From the NCBI GenBank assembly GCA_024220505.1, contig JAKZZE010000001.1, positions 1,054,001 through 1,118,000 of the forward strand: a stretch of 64,000 nt of DNA, read 5' to 3'. Source of the stretch: Rhizopus arrhizus. Lineage: Eukaryota; Mucoromycota; Mucoromycetes; Mucorales; Rhizopodaceae. The notes below the pieces were generated by a model. The model was not told where the DNA came from, searched no databases, and saw only the letters and a program-made list of their open reading frames with translations. A program made the translations under genes and the position numbers. This document shows positions 47,760-58,559 of this stretch, one piece after another (position 1 is the first letter of the stretch; each line of letters begins with the position of its first letter).

Positions 47760-48330
47760 AAAAGGTATTAGAATAAAGAATTAAAACGGATAATTTCAAT
47801 AGTTCCTTCTGGATTTGATTGAGGACAATCTCATCCAAGATAGGGGTTTGTTTAAAGAATTGTCGCCAGTGGGCTTTCCAAATGAATCGAATGACTGTAG
47901 CAAAAAAATCATAGATTGTAAGCTTATCATGATAGCGTAAGATGTTATACTTGGATAATCTAAGTGTGGATAAGTCCTGAAATATTGAGCCACAGTTGGG
48001 ATCTTTAGGATTTGACAAGTATTTCTTGAAAGCTGTGTTCCACAAGTCTTGTTTTTAAATACAAGAGCACATGCTGCTCTGTTTCTGGTAGCTTACACAA
48101 TTGGCAATAGTCGTCGTCTACATTTACTGGGATGATTCTATGCAAATTGGCTCGAGTGGATAATTCCTTATGAAGAAGTCTGTACCATTTTCTCAGATAC
48201 TTGGAAAACAGTAGTTTTAATGTATATTTTGAAATTGGTCGTACTTTAAAATAATCACCGGACTTGTCGGACTCTTCCGGTCAACGAACTGAATGGTGGG
48301 AGAATTAAGATCTTGAAAGAGTTTTGAACC
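47760..48330 (-). mobile_element. LINE ORF2 C-terminal fragment
   Basis: On the minus strand the C-terminal region of a non-LTR retrotransposon ORF2 can be read in two frames. The zinc-finger-like part is WYRLLHKELSTRANLHRIIP, then CQLCKLPETEQHVLL. The following part is FQDLSTLRLSKYNILRYHDK, then YDFFATVIRFIWKAHWRQFF and ILDEIVLNQIQKELLKLS. The CxxC...H motif is that of the zf-RVT domain found after reverse transcriptase in fungal and plant LINEs. A frameshift lies near 48030. A shorter piece of the same protein lies at 60130-60318. No 3' tail with TAAA repeats was found here. Confidence 0.75.
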
Positions 48331-48599
48331 ATTCGAAACTCTATACCTAAAGAACCCTCCTCTCTTTTCATCGAAATGTCTGATCGGTATGTTGAATACA
48401 GAAAATTCAAATTAAAAAAGAGAAAGAGAGAAAGAGCAAAAGATGAAGGCTGAATGATTGATGGATGACTGATGGAAGAAAACTACAATGATAAAGAGGG
48501 ATACAAAAAAAAAAAACTCCATTCTTTTTATTAGTAAAGCAATGCTTCACAACTCTATTCCAAGCATATTGCAATACGCTTCGAACATTACAGATTCAG
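48331..48599. other. Intergenic region between LINE fragment and eL33
   Basis: Contains GAAAGAGAGAAAGAGC near 48420 and an A11 run near 48510. It is probably the eL33 promoter. Nothing else seen. Confidence 0.4.
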
Positions 48600-49108
48600 A
48601 TGACAGCAAGAGGAGAAGCAGTGTATAGCTATTACTCAAATCTATGAAGCAGCATAAGAAAAAGAACAATGCCTTCATGCTTTTGTACTCTCTTCTCATT
48701 TTCATTTGGATAAACTACAATAAGCAAATTCTAATCACTTCAATAGTCTTTACTCCAAGGGCCGTGTTTTGGGTTACGAACGTGCCAAGCGCAACCAAAA
48801 CCCCAATGTTTCTTTGATCCAAGTTGAAGGTGTTCAAACCACCAAGGACGCTCAATTCTACCTCGGTAAGCGTGTTGCCTACGTCTACCGTGCTCAACGT
48901 GAGATCAATGGTTCCAAGATCCGTGTCATCTGGGGCCGTATCGCTCGTACTCACGGTACTAACGGTGTTGTCAAGGCTCGTTTCCGCAAGAACTTGCCTC
49001 CTAAGGTCTTTGGTGCTTCTGTTCGCGTTGTAAGTTGTACAAACAAACACAAGATATTTCCTTTTTTAACTTCTTTGCCTCTAGATGCTTTATCCCTCCA
49101 ACATTTAA
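48600..49108 (+). CDS. RPL33: 60S ribosomal protein eL33
   Basis: The main exon from 48747 encodes [20 protein letters not shown], then [40 protein letters not shown] and [20 protein letters not shown]. The final exon at 49085-49108 adds MLYPSNI, the canonical eL33 end. Codons are strongly biased (GGT, CGT, AAG, GTC), as expected for high expression. The start is less certain: I propose exon 1 at 48600-48622 (MTARGEAV) joined over a 124-nt intron. A different tiny first exon is possible. The protein is about 107 residues, the normal length. Confidence 0.9.
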
Positions 49109-49198
49109 AGTGTAAAATAAACCAAAAAAGAAAACATTACGTGCGAATGAATACAAAAAAAAAGAAAGAGAGAAAGAGGAGATTTCACTGTACGTTTT

Positions 49199-49230
49199 CA
49201 TTTATTATTATTATTATTATTATTATTATA
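49199..49230. repeat. TTA trinucleotide microsatellite
   Basis: About ten tandem TTA units lie in the eL33 3' flank. The AAT run in the glycogenin intron at about 20240-20270 is a similar array. Slippage-prone, no coding role. Confidence 0.8.
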
Positions 49231-49339
49231 CAATCAGTCTAAGAGAGGAGAGTGCTGCATTTATTGTGTTACGATTCCTTTTAAAAGGAAAGAAAACGAT
49301 CCGTAATTTTTTCTTTTCTTTTTTTTATTTCTTTATAAT

Positions 49340-50530
49340 ATGTCGGTAATACATATTGTGTTCCTTACTATAGGGTTATTGTTATCAGGTACACAGACTG
49401 ACGAAAAATAGAAAGATGATTATAATAACACTTTCAAGGTGCCTATATACCTTTGATTTTAACGTTTCAGGATAAACAAAAAGTAAGCCAAGATGAATAT
49501 TTTACTCAACCTTTACTTCAAACAACCATGATTTTCTTGGGTGAAGTGAGTTGTATCTTATTCATTCAATTGGTTACCAAGTCTCCTTTATTGAATCGAT
49601 CCATGCTTGATGCCGTTCGACCACATCGCGATGACTCCAATGACTGGATGGTTCCTCACACGTCAACTTGGTCTTCTCTTTGGTTTGTTTTGCCGAGTGC
49701 ATGTGACTTGATCGCTACGACTGTAACAGAACACAAACACAAACACAAAAAATATTCATATTGTTTTTCATAGTTGTTCAATCTGGGTTTGATGTATACA
49801 ACACCTTCAGTGTATCAAATGGTTAAAGGCAGCATCGTTGGTTTTTCTGCAATATTTAGTTGTCTCTTTCTCTCACGTCAGTCCCTACACAGAGAATGGT
49901 TTGCTATCATTTCCATCTTGCTAGGTACTGCGGTGATCATTTGGTCTGTCTTGAACGAAAAAGGCTATTGGGGTCCTCTCTTTTTGATCGTGGCTCAGTT
50001 GCTTGTGGCCGGTCAATTTACCTTGGAGGAGTATCTGATAGACTACTATCATCTTGATCCTATCAAGGCAATGGATATTGAGGGTGCTTTTGGTACTGTC
50101 TTGCTGGCAACTGCCCTTTTGATATGCGGTTTCTTTGGCCAAGATGTACTTGATGTGAAGAAGGGCTTTGAAGATTTGTTCGAAACCTCTGTTTTGTGGC
50201 AAACTGCCATTCTTTTGACATTGATGGTAGCTACCTTCAATTTCTTTGGATTGGCTGTAAGTACGACGATAGGTATTCCTGGACGTAGTGTGATTGATTC
50301 TTTTAGGTACAAAGAATTGCTTTTTTTTATTTTAATTTGTTTATTTTATTTATTTTATTCATAGAACAATGATTACTTGGATGATTGCTATTTATTATGG
50401 TTGGGATTCATTTTCTTGGATTGAATTGATTGGATTTATTATTCTCTTGTTGGGTGTCTTTTTATTCAATGGCGTATTTAGACAAGTCAGGTCGAATTTG
50501 ATGACTGAAAGTACACCTTTACTGTCCTGA
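49340..50530 (+). CDS. SLC35F6-like membrane transporter
   Basis: A ten-helix drug/metabolite transporter superfamily member of the SLC35F6 type. The exon from 49340 encodes MSVIHIVFLTIGLLLSG and is spliced over about 49 nt to AYIPLILTFQDKQKVSQDEY. The family start FTQPLLQTTMIFLGEVSCIL follows. Later segments are PSACDLIATTLFNLGLMYTT, SVYQMVKGSIVGFSAIFSCL, WFAIISILLGTAVIIWSVL, LFLIVAQLLVAGQFTLEEYL (the EE motif of SLC35F6) and IEGAFGTVLLATALLICGFF. The last are FFGLAVSTTIGIPGRSVIDS, TMITWMIAIYYGWDSFSWI and LIGFIILLLGVFLFNGVF. The substrate is unknown. Its human relative is mitochondrial/lysosomal. Its last 12 coding nt overlap the end of the convergent PEHE-like gene. Confidence 0.85.
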
Positions 50531-51443
50531 ATTGGTATTCATTAAACTATGATTTAAAATCTCAGCGGGCAATTCATAATCCGCGTATAAAAACTCTGGT
50601 AATTTTACTCCAAAGGCTGTCACATGTCGGGTCGAACGGCGTGATGAAGATTTGGTTGGTTGAGGGTGTTTATTGAACGTGGTGAGCTGTCTTGATTTCT
50701 GTCGAATGGCCTCGGTCTTGACTGCTTCATGGAACTCAGGGTTGACTTCCACCTTCTCGGGTGTAGGATCTTCCAAGGCTTCAATTCCTATTGTTGTCGT
50801 TGTCTTTGATAGACCAAGTGCTTCATATCGATTCAGTAGTTCAATAGCATCTCTCAATAATTTTTCATGAAGTATTTCCAAATATGTCTCTTCATCTTCC
50901 ATTTCTTCTTCTGTTTCTTTTGCGTCCTTGTTGCGGTGACGAATAGAGGATACAATTGACTGCAAGGAACTCTTATCCATCATCTTTATACGTTCAACAA
51001 GTTGATTTTGTTGATAATAACCGTGCCTTAATCTTTCCTTTTCTCTATTCTTTTGCTTCTTTTCTTCCAACTCGTGTCGACGGTGTCGTTTAAAATAATA
51101 GTCATCGGGCACGAGATCTAATTCATCCTTGTTGGCTGCTCTTTTGATGGGTGTGATTATTCTGACTTGAGGCACATGCTCAATAGGCAACGAAGGTGTT
51201 ATTGCTGCTGACAGCCCATTATCTTTATAATCTGCAAGTCGATCTGCGTCAGAGGTTACTGTTATTAAAGCATTCGAATCTATAGTAGGTTCGCTTGAAC
51301 TAGAATCTGTATACATTAACCATTTTTGTTTAGGATTACGTGTATAAGTGAGGAATCAATTTGGTAATTTTACCTGTTTCCAATAAACGCTGAACTGCTT
51401 CAGTCAAAAAGTTATGCCTTGTTGGTAAAGCTCTCTTTTCCAT
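50519..51443 (-). CDS. PEHE-domain-like chromatin protein
   Basis: A two-exon gene with exon 1 coding MEKRALPTRHNFLTEAVQRL and a second exon of about 265 codons. The central region has VRIITPIKRAANKDELDLVP, then DDYYFKRHRRHELEEKKQKN and REKERLRHGYYQQNQLVERI. This Arg/Glu-rich block with two RHxxxE elements resembles the PEHE domain of MSL1/KANSL1-type histone acetyltransferase scaffolds. The C-terminus FGVKLPEFLYADYELPAEIL is a conserved-looking tail that could bind a partner. The N-terminal third is Ser/Thr-rich and disordered. No enzymatic motif. The assignment is by pattern only. The 3' end overlaps the convergent transporter gene by 12 nt. Confidence 0.55.
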
Positions 51444-52329
51444 ATTTGAGTGAGAGGAGGAAATTAATTTATTAAGAAAAAAAAAGCACGCTCCCTCTTG
51501 TTTTTTTTTTTTTTTTTTTTTTGTAAAAAAAAAAAAAAAAGGCCAGCAAGTTGCTTTTAACCTTTGTCTTTATTTATCGTAAAATTACTTTAATCAAATA
51601 TTTGAATAAAGCTACTTTTTATTATAATAAAAGGAAAATCCTTTTAGTGAAAGAAATATAAAATTTACAGCTGTACAAATCTAAAAAAAAATAATAATAA
51701 AGCTATTTATTTTTATAACAAACAAAAACATATTTACATGTTTTGTGTTCATTATAAATGCCACTGCTTTACAATTTTTGTACATATATTTTTAAATATA
51801 TTGTACTTGATGTACACAAAAAAAAAAGATCTGCATTCGATATTTATTGTACTTGAAATACAAAGTTCAACAATTTGACAAGCTTATATAAACTACTCAG
51901 AAATATCTTTTATAAATTAAGTTATTACTAGTTATCTTTTCTGGTATGACAAAAGAAGGGGGATTGACTCAGGTACTTGGTCAATATAAAAATTTTAGTA
52001 TGCGTCCGTGCTTTATAATGTAAATATAGGAGCAATTAGAGTCAAGTAATTATATATTAATTTACAAGCATTATTGCTGCTTTGCACTTTATGATTCTTA
52101 TTAATTGAGCATGTTTAAGAGAAGCATAGAGCGCTAATTAAAATAAAGTTCACTTGCCAAATCAAGCTATTCACTTTACCCTTGTCTTGAATGACATCTT
52201 TTGAACCATTGTACCTATTCACGCATCCTTCATGCAGACATATAAAGTCACGAGTCTGCATAAATAACCTCAGATCCTCCTTTCTCTCCTCCTCTTCTTC
52301 TTTCAACTAAAATAAATCTTTGTGTAATA
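51444..52329. other. Divergent promoter region with T/A homopolymer pair
   Basis: Between two divergent genes. A run of about 23 T, then GTA, then about 16 A at 51500-51540 could form a near-perfect hairpin. It lies about 60 nt upstream of the minus-strand start codon. The remainder is AT-rich without a supported frame. Confidence 0.45.
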
Positions 52330-53160
52330 ATGCATTTAGCAGCAAACTGCCCTTTAGGATCTATGGCGTGGATAACAGTCAATGAAAACAATAAGGTGAT
52401 TCATGTTACAGAAGAAATGGAACAAATATTGGGTTACAATCCTTTAGACCAATCATTGGATACTCTATGGACCTATCAACACAAGAACTATGTCACTCTT
52501 CAATCCAACGGACGTACACTTTTCCTGTGCACACATCATCAAGGAAAAAATAAAATATTTGTTTGTTTGGACACAACCAGTCCGAGTCATCTACAGCAAC
52601 CAGAAGATGTCTCTATCCTTCGACTTTCTATGTACGGTACAGTCGAGACTGCGTTCTCTAGTCAGTCATCTTTGTCTTGTACGTCATGGATAGGCCAACC
52701 TGTGATGAGATACATTCATTCAGATGACGTAGGGACCTTTTGTGCAGGTCTAAGTAAAGCTACTCGATTCCTATGTCTTGTTCAATTCAGTGTACGTCTA
52801 CAAGAAGGACTCGAGTGGTTTGAGTGGACGGTGATGTCGATTGAGAATGGACAGCAACTAATTTGTTTTATTAAACCCTCTGGATACACCCATCAAACCA
52901 CTTTTTCTTTTCCATGCTCCCCAGGTGTCTATCCCATCATTACCCAAGCACAGCAAAAGTTCTGGAAAGCGCTAGAAGATGGAATGACTTGGGCGATTCA
53001 TCATTTGGCTTACAGTTTATTGTTATTGGTTCAAAGTGTATTGAATCTACTCTGTTACAAGAAGAAATTAGAATACTTAATCAAACAAAGATCAAAAATT
53101 GATCTCATGTTTCCAGTCATTAGCTATTCTAGTCTGTTACAGTATGTCACTCGATTTTAA
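52330..53160 (+). CDS. PAS-domain protein with C-terminal hydrophobic helix
   Basis: A single-exon gene of 276 residues. The first PAS-like segment is SMAWITVNENNKVIHVTEEM followed by EQILGYNPLDQSLDTLWTYQ, the typical sensor layout. A second, weaker PAS repeat spans about residues 95-190 (SILRLSMYGTVETAFSSQSS, IGQPVMRYIHSDDVGTF). I see no GxNCRFLQ flavin-binding motif, so it is not a LOV photosensor of the WC-1 type. The C-terminus (HHLAYSLLLLVQSVLNLLCY) is a hydrophobic helix followed by a Lys-rich stretch, consistent with a tail anchor. No kinase, GATA or bHLH domain is present. The role and ligand are unknown. Confidence 0.65.
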   Translation: MHLAANCPLGSMAWITVNENNKVIHVTEEMEQILGYNPLDQSLDTLWTYQHKNYVTLQSNGRTLFLCTHHQGKNKIFVCLDTTSPSHLQQPEDVSILRLSMYGTVETAFSSQSSLSCTSWIGQPVMRYIHSDDVGTFCAGLSKATRFLCLVQFSVRLQEGLEWFEWTVMSIENGQQLICFIKPSGYTHQTTFSFPCSPGVYPIITQAQQKFWKALEDGMTWAIHHLAYSLLLLVQSVLNLLCYKKKLEYLIKQRSKIDLMFPVISYSSLLQYVTRF

Positions 53161-53279
53161 GTGCGAATAAGCATATGTTTTGTATATAAAAAGTTGTACT
53201 CAGTTCTTTTTTTGTGTTTATATAATGCAACTAAATAAAAAAATGTAGATATAAAGGGATTCCTTTTGTTTTAGCTTGT

Positions 53280-54370
53280 TTAAAATTTTCCTCCTCGCTA
53301 CAAAAAAAAGAATCGAGTAGCTTAGTAAAGTTTGATATTTTTTTCTCATTTTATGTACTTACATTAGCAAGCACACTCATCATGCTTTTCGCGCCAAAGC
53401 ATAGCATATTGCTCAGCTATGAATTTTATTGAATTTACGATTTTTGTTTTTTGTTTTTTTTTTCTCTTACTTGGTTAGCAGTTGAACCAATCCATGCGGC
53501 ATCCCCAAATCTTCTTTGCAAGAACTTTTCTGTCTCGATATAATCAGATGACAAGTCTTGGGTCATGTAAAGTTCTGTAGCGCTATACACTGCTGCTAAT
53601 GATGCACGCTTTGTGTACCAGTTCATCTTTATAAAGAAGGTTACAAAAATTATCCACTTATTTGCGTCTTTAAACTTACATCAGGACTTCTGTCACCAGC
53701 ATAATACCAAATATCGTCTACAATATTACCTAAATGCTTTAGTGACATGCTGACATTCGATGGTTGTGCCATAATAGCCAAAGCCTAAAAATGAAGATCA
53801 ACATACACCCCTATCATACAGCTCATAATCTTACGTACCTCAGGCCATTTTTTAATAAAAGGTTTATTCATCTCCAATCGAAGCCAGGTAAGTAACTTGA
53901 CTTTTTCATTCATGGATAATCTATAGACAGTCTCAAATTTACAACTTGGCGCATAAAATGGAGCCTTTTTTTTTGTTCTATTACCCTTCTAATTCTCCTT
54001 TTGCCAACTTTTCTTCAACAAGGCAGGTATAATTAGCTCTGGCATCCTTCAAATAAGCATCAATCAATCCAGATTCTCCTCCAGGGAAAACACCATGAAC
54101 AACAGAAGGGTATCCTAAAGCACGAGCTCCGTGAAGCAAACTTTGCATGGACCAACCATATTCTGGAACAAAGGTCATGGTAGCCTTCAGCATGTCACTT
54201 TGTGGGTTAGGACTGCATAAAAAGTAAATAAACTATGTCTATCGTTTTCTCTTATTGTCTCACATGTCAGAAGCTGCTGAAGCAGTTGTCATAGTGCGTA
54301 CTGCAGTAGCTCTAAATAAGTGAGCTCTGTTGTAAAGGGCACTTCTAAGGACAGGTCGAAGCAAAGACAT
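53280..54370 (-). CDS. COQ9: Coq9, ubiquinone biosynthesis lipid-binding protein
   Basis: Coq9 presents coenzyme Q intermediates to Coq7 in the mitochondrial matrix. The start MSLLRPVLRSALYNRAHLFR plus ATAVRTMTTASAASDM is a presequence rich in Arg/Ser without acidic residues. The TetR-like fold follows: TFVPEYGWSMQSLLHGARAL, SVVHGVFPGGESGLIDAYL, LSMNEKVKLLTWLRLEMNKP, and FIKKWPEALAIMAQPSNVSM. Next are HLGNIVDDIWYYAGDRSPDM and NWYTKRASLAAVYSATELYM, the Coq9 hallmark WYTKRA. The tail LQRRFGDAAWIGSTANQ is spliced to a last part ending VLANRGGKF, my tentative reading through two small 3' exons. Six exons and about 260 residues are usual. It is divergent from eL18 (232 bp between starts). Confidence 0.88.
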
Positions 54371-54601
54371 GGTTTAGAGAGAAAAAATGTGGTGTCACTT
54401 ACATTATGGTCCCTGCAAATAAAAAGACAAGGAAAGTTAAAAGAAAGTTCGGTCCGGACATTTGTGTGAACTTGGCGTATTTTCCTCTTTTAGTGAATTA
54501 AGAATCCGATGGTAAAGAAACTTAGAATCCCCTCCTCATACTACCTATTAAAGACCCTCTTTTCTTGGACACAAGCCTAAGGACCTTGGTTTGCTTTAAA
54601 A

Positions 54602-55347
54602 ATGGTAAGAATCATAACATGCTCAATAGAATGGATGGATGGGATAAAATGAAATACGTCGAGTTTAAGTGATAACAGACATCATTTTATCTAAAGATGG
54701 AAAAGGAAGGAACGACTGACATGCTTACATTTTAATTCTATTTAGGGTATCGATCTTAAGAATCACCACGTCAAGAACTCCAACCGTACTTCTCCCAAGT
54801 CTAACAACGTTTACTTGGCCTTGTTAGTCAAGGTAACTTCAATACAACACAAGTCAGACTCTCATTTCACTAACATTTCAAAACTTTTTAGCTTTACCGT
54901 TTCCTTTCTCGTCGTACTGATGCCGAATTCAACAAGGTCGTCTTGAAGCGTCTCTTTATGTCCCGCGTCAACCGTCCTCCTGTCACTGTTTCCCGCATCG
55001 TTCGCAATGCCAAGGACAATAAGACCGTTGTCGTCGTTGGTACTGTCACTGATGACTCCCGTCTTCTTGAACTTCCCAAGCTCTCTATTGCTGCCCTTCA
55101 CTTCACCAAGACCGCCAAGGCTCGTATCTTGAAGGCTGGTGGTGAATGTTTGACCTTGGATCAATTGGCCCTCCGTGCTCCCACTGGTTCCAACACCATT
55201 CTCATCCGTGGTGCCAAGAACGCTCGTGAATCCGTCAAGCACTTTGGTTTCGGTCCTCACAAGAACAAGAAGCCTTATGTTCGCTCTAAGGGTCGCAAGT
55301 TTGAACGTGCTCGTGGTAAGCGTGCTTCTCGTGGTTTCAAGGTTTAA
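54602..55347 (+). CDS. RPL18: 60S ribosomal protein eL18
   Basis: The first exon is only ATG (54602-54604). After a 141-nt intron the protein continues [20 protein letters not shown] and [20 protein letters not shown], the exact eL18 N-terminus, which fixes the start. A second intron (about 54836-54891) splits VK/LYRFL. The rest reads [40 protein letters not shown] and [20 protein letters not shown]. The end is [20 protein letters not shown], then [11 protein letters not shown]. Codon use is strongly biased as in the other ribosomal genes. Length is about 187 residues, as usual. The 3' end lies 95 bp from TOM70. Confidence 0.95.
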
Positions 55348-55442
55348 ATACAAAAATTTTACAATAAATGGGAAAACAATTTTGTTATTACGCAATGTAT
55401 TCTTTTATTCTATTTATGTGTGCTATGTACTGAAAATTGTTC

Positions 55443-57560
55443 TTAACCTCTTAATGCTCTTAATTTGGCAGCGGCATCAGGGAAATCTTGTGCAAAACGA
55501 GTTTGAGTCTTTGTAGCTTCAACATAAGAAATGGCATGTTCAAGTTCTGCTTGAGTTCTAGCTAAATCAATAGCAATTTCATAATACTTGAGTGCTTCTT
55601 CAGGCTTGCCTTGTTCCAAAAGAATTTGAGCAAGAGATGCAACTGCTGCATCACATGCGGGATCAACTTCCAATGCGTCCTTGCATAATTGGGTTGCTTC
55701 ATCCACGTTACCCATGACTTGATACATCAACATGGCCTTGTTGATGTAAGGCAAAGGGTTCTTGGGATCTAATGTGATTGCTTTACTAAACATATCGATA
55801 GCCTCGGTTAACTTTTGTTGGTCAACCAAGAGTTCACCATAGTAGTTGTGAACATCAGTACTGTTGGCAAATTTCTTTAAGGTGTTATTGAAAGTGGACA
55901 TAGAAGAAGAAACAGAGCCAAGCTTGTATTGGACAACACCAAGTTGAATGTGAGCGTAAACAAAGGAATCATCTAATTTGATGCTTTCACTGTAATCCTT
56001 TGCAGCGGCATCGAATTGACCGCTGATGTAATTGACTACAGGTAATACGTTTAAGCTTGGTGTTGTATTTATTGTATATCAATTTTACCTTGTCCACGGT
56101 GATAGTAAATATCAGGATCACTAGGATTAATAGCAATGGCTTCATCAAATTGCTTATATGTGCTTTCAATGTCACCTTTTATCAAACAAATATGAGAATC
56201 TATAAAAAAAATATACTTCTTTCTCCTTACCTTGTTCCATATAAATACTAGATCTCTTGATGTAACTTTGAACAAACTTAGGGTCAGCTTCAACAGCCTT
56301 ATTGAAATAGTTCAATGCTGAGGCAGTATCACCCTTTAAGAAAGCAAATGTACCCATCAAGTTCAAAGCATGTGCTTGATATTGACGAGAACAACCCAAT
56401 TCAACAGCCTTTTCAACGGATTCACTGGCAGTTGTGTAGTCTTTTTCAGCAATGGCACGGTAAGCCTTGGCATAGTAGGCATCACCAGATTCATCGTCAG
56501 GAATACCAGCCAAATTATGAATAACTATAATAATTATAAGCATTGTATACACATATTTTCATGAATGTTTAGCTTACCAGGGCGGAAAGAATCCAAATAA
56601 GCATTAACAAAAGCGGGTGAAGGCAAACGAGGCTTCTTATTCTAAGAAATTTGGATTATAAATAGCTGTTTTTAATATTTTACTTTTTAGAGCTCACCTT
56701 CATAATTTCTTTTGCCTTTCTTTCAGACACAAGTTTCAAAACACGTTCCATTGACTTGCTGGCAGTTTCATTTTTGAAAGCGTCAAGAATACAAACACAA
56801 GTGAAATCTATTGATATAGTTTAAAATGTGCTCCTTTTTTCTATGTTCCTGTATCTTTTCATTTTTACCATAAAGTGCATTTTCCAAATTATCCAACTTT
56901 TCAAAAGCATGAGCACGTCTATTTAATGCCTTGACATAAACAGGATCCAATTTGAGGGCGTCGTTACAGTCTTGAACGACACGTTCATTTTGTCCCAAGT
57001 TAGCATAACATGCAGCGCGGTTAGAGTAAAAAATAGGATCTGCCTTATAACGAAGAGCCAAAGTATATAGTTCAGCAGCTGCTTCATAAGACTTTTCACT
57101 GAATTTAGCGTTTCCTTTTGCCTTAAGTTGTTGAGCGGCTTCGTTGCGTTGCTATAAGAATACTGGTGTCAGGATAAAATTTATAAGCACATAAATCTTA
57201 TAATGTTACCTCTTCTGTTAAATTAGCAGCCTCGGCTTCTGTCAAGGTCATGTAATCTAATGATCCTGCAGCAGGGGTGACAGGGACATCTTTTGTATCC
57301 TCTTCAGCGGCTTTTTTGACTATAAACAAAACGCGTTAGAATAGTTTTTAAGCATTGACTATTTTTTTTTTCTCTTTACTTTCTCTCTTTGTCTCGGGTT
57401 TCTTCTTTCCCTTTTTACTTGAAGACGAAATGTAATAAGCACTTGCACCTGCAAGGGTCACGCCAGCAGCTAATGCGCAATAGAACTTCCAATCTTTATC
57501 TTCAAAAAACTTTTTGATTTTGTCCGAAGTGTTTGATTCAACTGCTTGTTGTGGTGCCAT
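55443..57560 (-). CDS. TOM70: Tom70 mitochondrial import receptor
   Basis: Tom70 receives Hsp70/Hsp90-bound carrier precursors on the outer membrane. The N-terminal anchor is visible after MAPQQAVESNTSDKIKKFFE as FYCALAAGVTLAGASAYYI. A Lys-rich linker follows (SSSSKKGKKKPETKRESK). TPR repeats are then recognisable: QQLKAKGNAKFSEKSYEAAA (clamp TPR1), DPIFYSNRAACYANLGQNER, LDPVYVKALNRRAHAFEKLD, ALNLMGTFAFLKGDTASALN, DSFVYAHIQLGVVQYKLGSV and DPKNPLPYINKAMLMYQVMG. The C-terminal TPRs end in FPDAAAKLRALRG. Eight or nine exons encode about 580 residues, close to yeast Tom70 (617). TOM20 lies 3.2 kb away, so two receptor genes of one complex are neighbours. Confidence 0.93.
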
Positions 57561-57743
57561 GTTGTTAATACAAGAGAAAAAAATATTTTGAAAGGGTTCT
57601 ATTTTAAAAGCCTAAAATAGTGATAGGGTTTAAAACACCGAGACCTACGTGACGTAGTTGCCAAAAAAAAAAAGGAAAAAAAGAAAATCAATAAAGCAGC
57701 ACAAAAATATGCAGCACGGCTATTTTATTCTCTCACACAATTA

Positions 57744-58436
57744 TTATTCAGTCTTCTTAGCATTTTTATGGGCTCTCTTTCGCTTTGTTTCTTTTCTCTT
57801 TGCCTTCAATTTTTCTTGCTTTGCTTTTATTCTTGTCTCTTTCTTTTCTTGAATTTTTTTCATCTTTTCCTCAGACATCTAAATTAGAACATGAGTTTCT
57901 GATATAAACACACTATGATAATAATATACCTGTTTAGGTGGTTGGGTCTTTTTTAAAAATTTCTCTCTTCTACGGTGCAATTTACTTTTCAAATGAATTT
58001 CGACTTGTTTCTGGTTCTTTAACTCCTTATCAGGACAAATATTGCAGGTATATACTTCTACTGTTTCTCCCTCTTCTTCCTCTTCTTTCTCTTCTTTCTC
58101 TTCTTTCTCTTCTTTCTCTTCTTTCTCTTGATCTTCATTATCCTCATTATTCTCAAAATCGTTGTTGTCTTCCTCCTCTTCATCGTCTTCCTCTTCTGAA
58201 TCTTCCTCTTCAGAATCTTCTTCCTCGTCTGATGATTTGGCACCTGAATTGATTGCTTTGATCAGTTCTTTACGAGCTTTTTTCTTCAAACGGCGTGTTT
58301 CTTCATCATCAGAGTCATCACTATCTGTTTCCGAATCTGAAAAAACACCAGCGAGCTTTTCTTCATCGTCATTAGGATCAAACTCGTTTTCTTCAATATG
58401 TTGCTTTGCTAATTCTTTTCTAACACGCTTGAACAT
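57744..58436 (-). CDS. Acidic/basic C2H2 zinc-finger protein
   Basis: The start MFKRVRKELAKQHIEENEFD follows a 5'-UTR intron (about 58439-58484). The N-terminal half is acidic: FSDSETDSDDSDDEETRRLK, then AINSGAKSSDEEEDSEEEDS and a Glu/Lys tract of about 30 residues. The only folded part is TCNICPDKELKNQKQVEIHL followed by KSKLHRRREKFLKK, a U1-like/JAZ C2H2 finger with CxxC and HxxxxxH spacing. After a 50-nt intron the C-terminus is MSEEKMKKIQEKKETRIKAK, very basic, plus KRKETKRKRAHKNAKKTE. It looks like a nucleolar ribosome-assembly factor, inferred from charge pattern only. The Glu tract is coded by tandem GAAGAGAAA-like units. Confidence 0.7.
58068..58136 (-). repeat. Coding trinucleotide/nonanucleotide repeat (Glu/Lys tract)
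   Basis: Repeated TTCTTTCTC units on the plus strand (GAGAAAGAA on the coding strand) encode (Lys-Glu-Glu)n in the C2H2 protein. Units are nearly identical, suggesting recent slippage that keeps the frame. Confidence 0.8.
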
Positions 58437-58559
58437 TTCTAAACTATCAATTAAAGAAAAACACCGTATTTCCACTTCTAACTTACATGCAGACGACAGA
58501 CAGTCACTGTGGCGTATTCATTATAAAAATCAATAATTTAACAACTGAGATAAAGTTTG

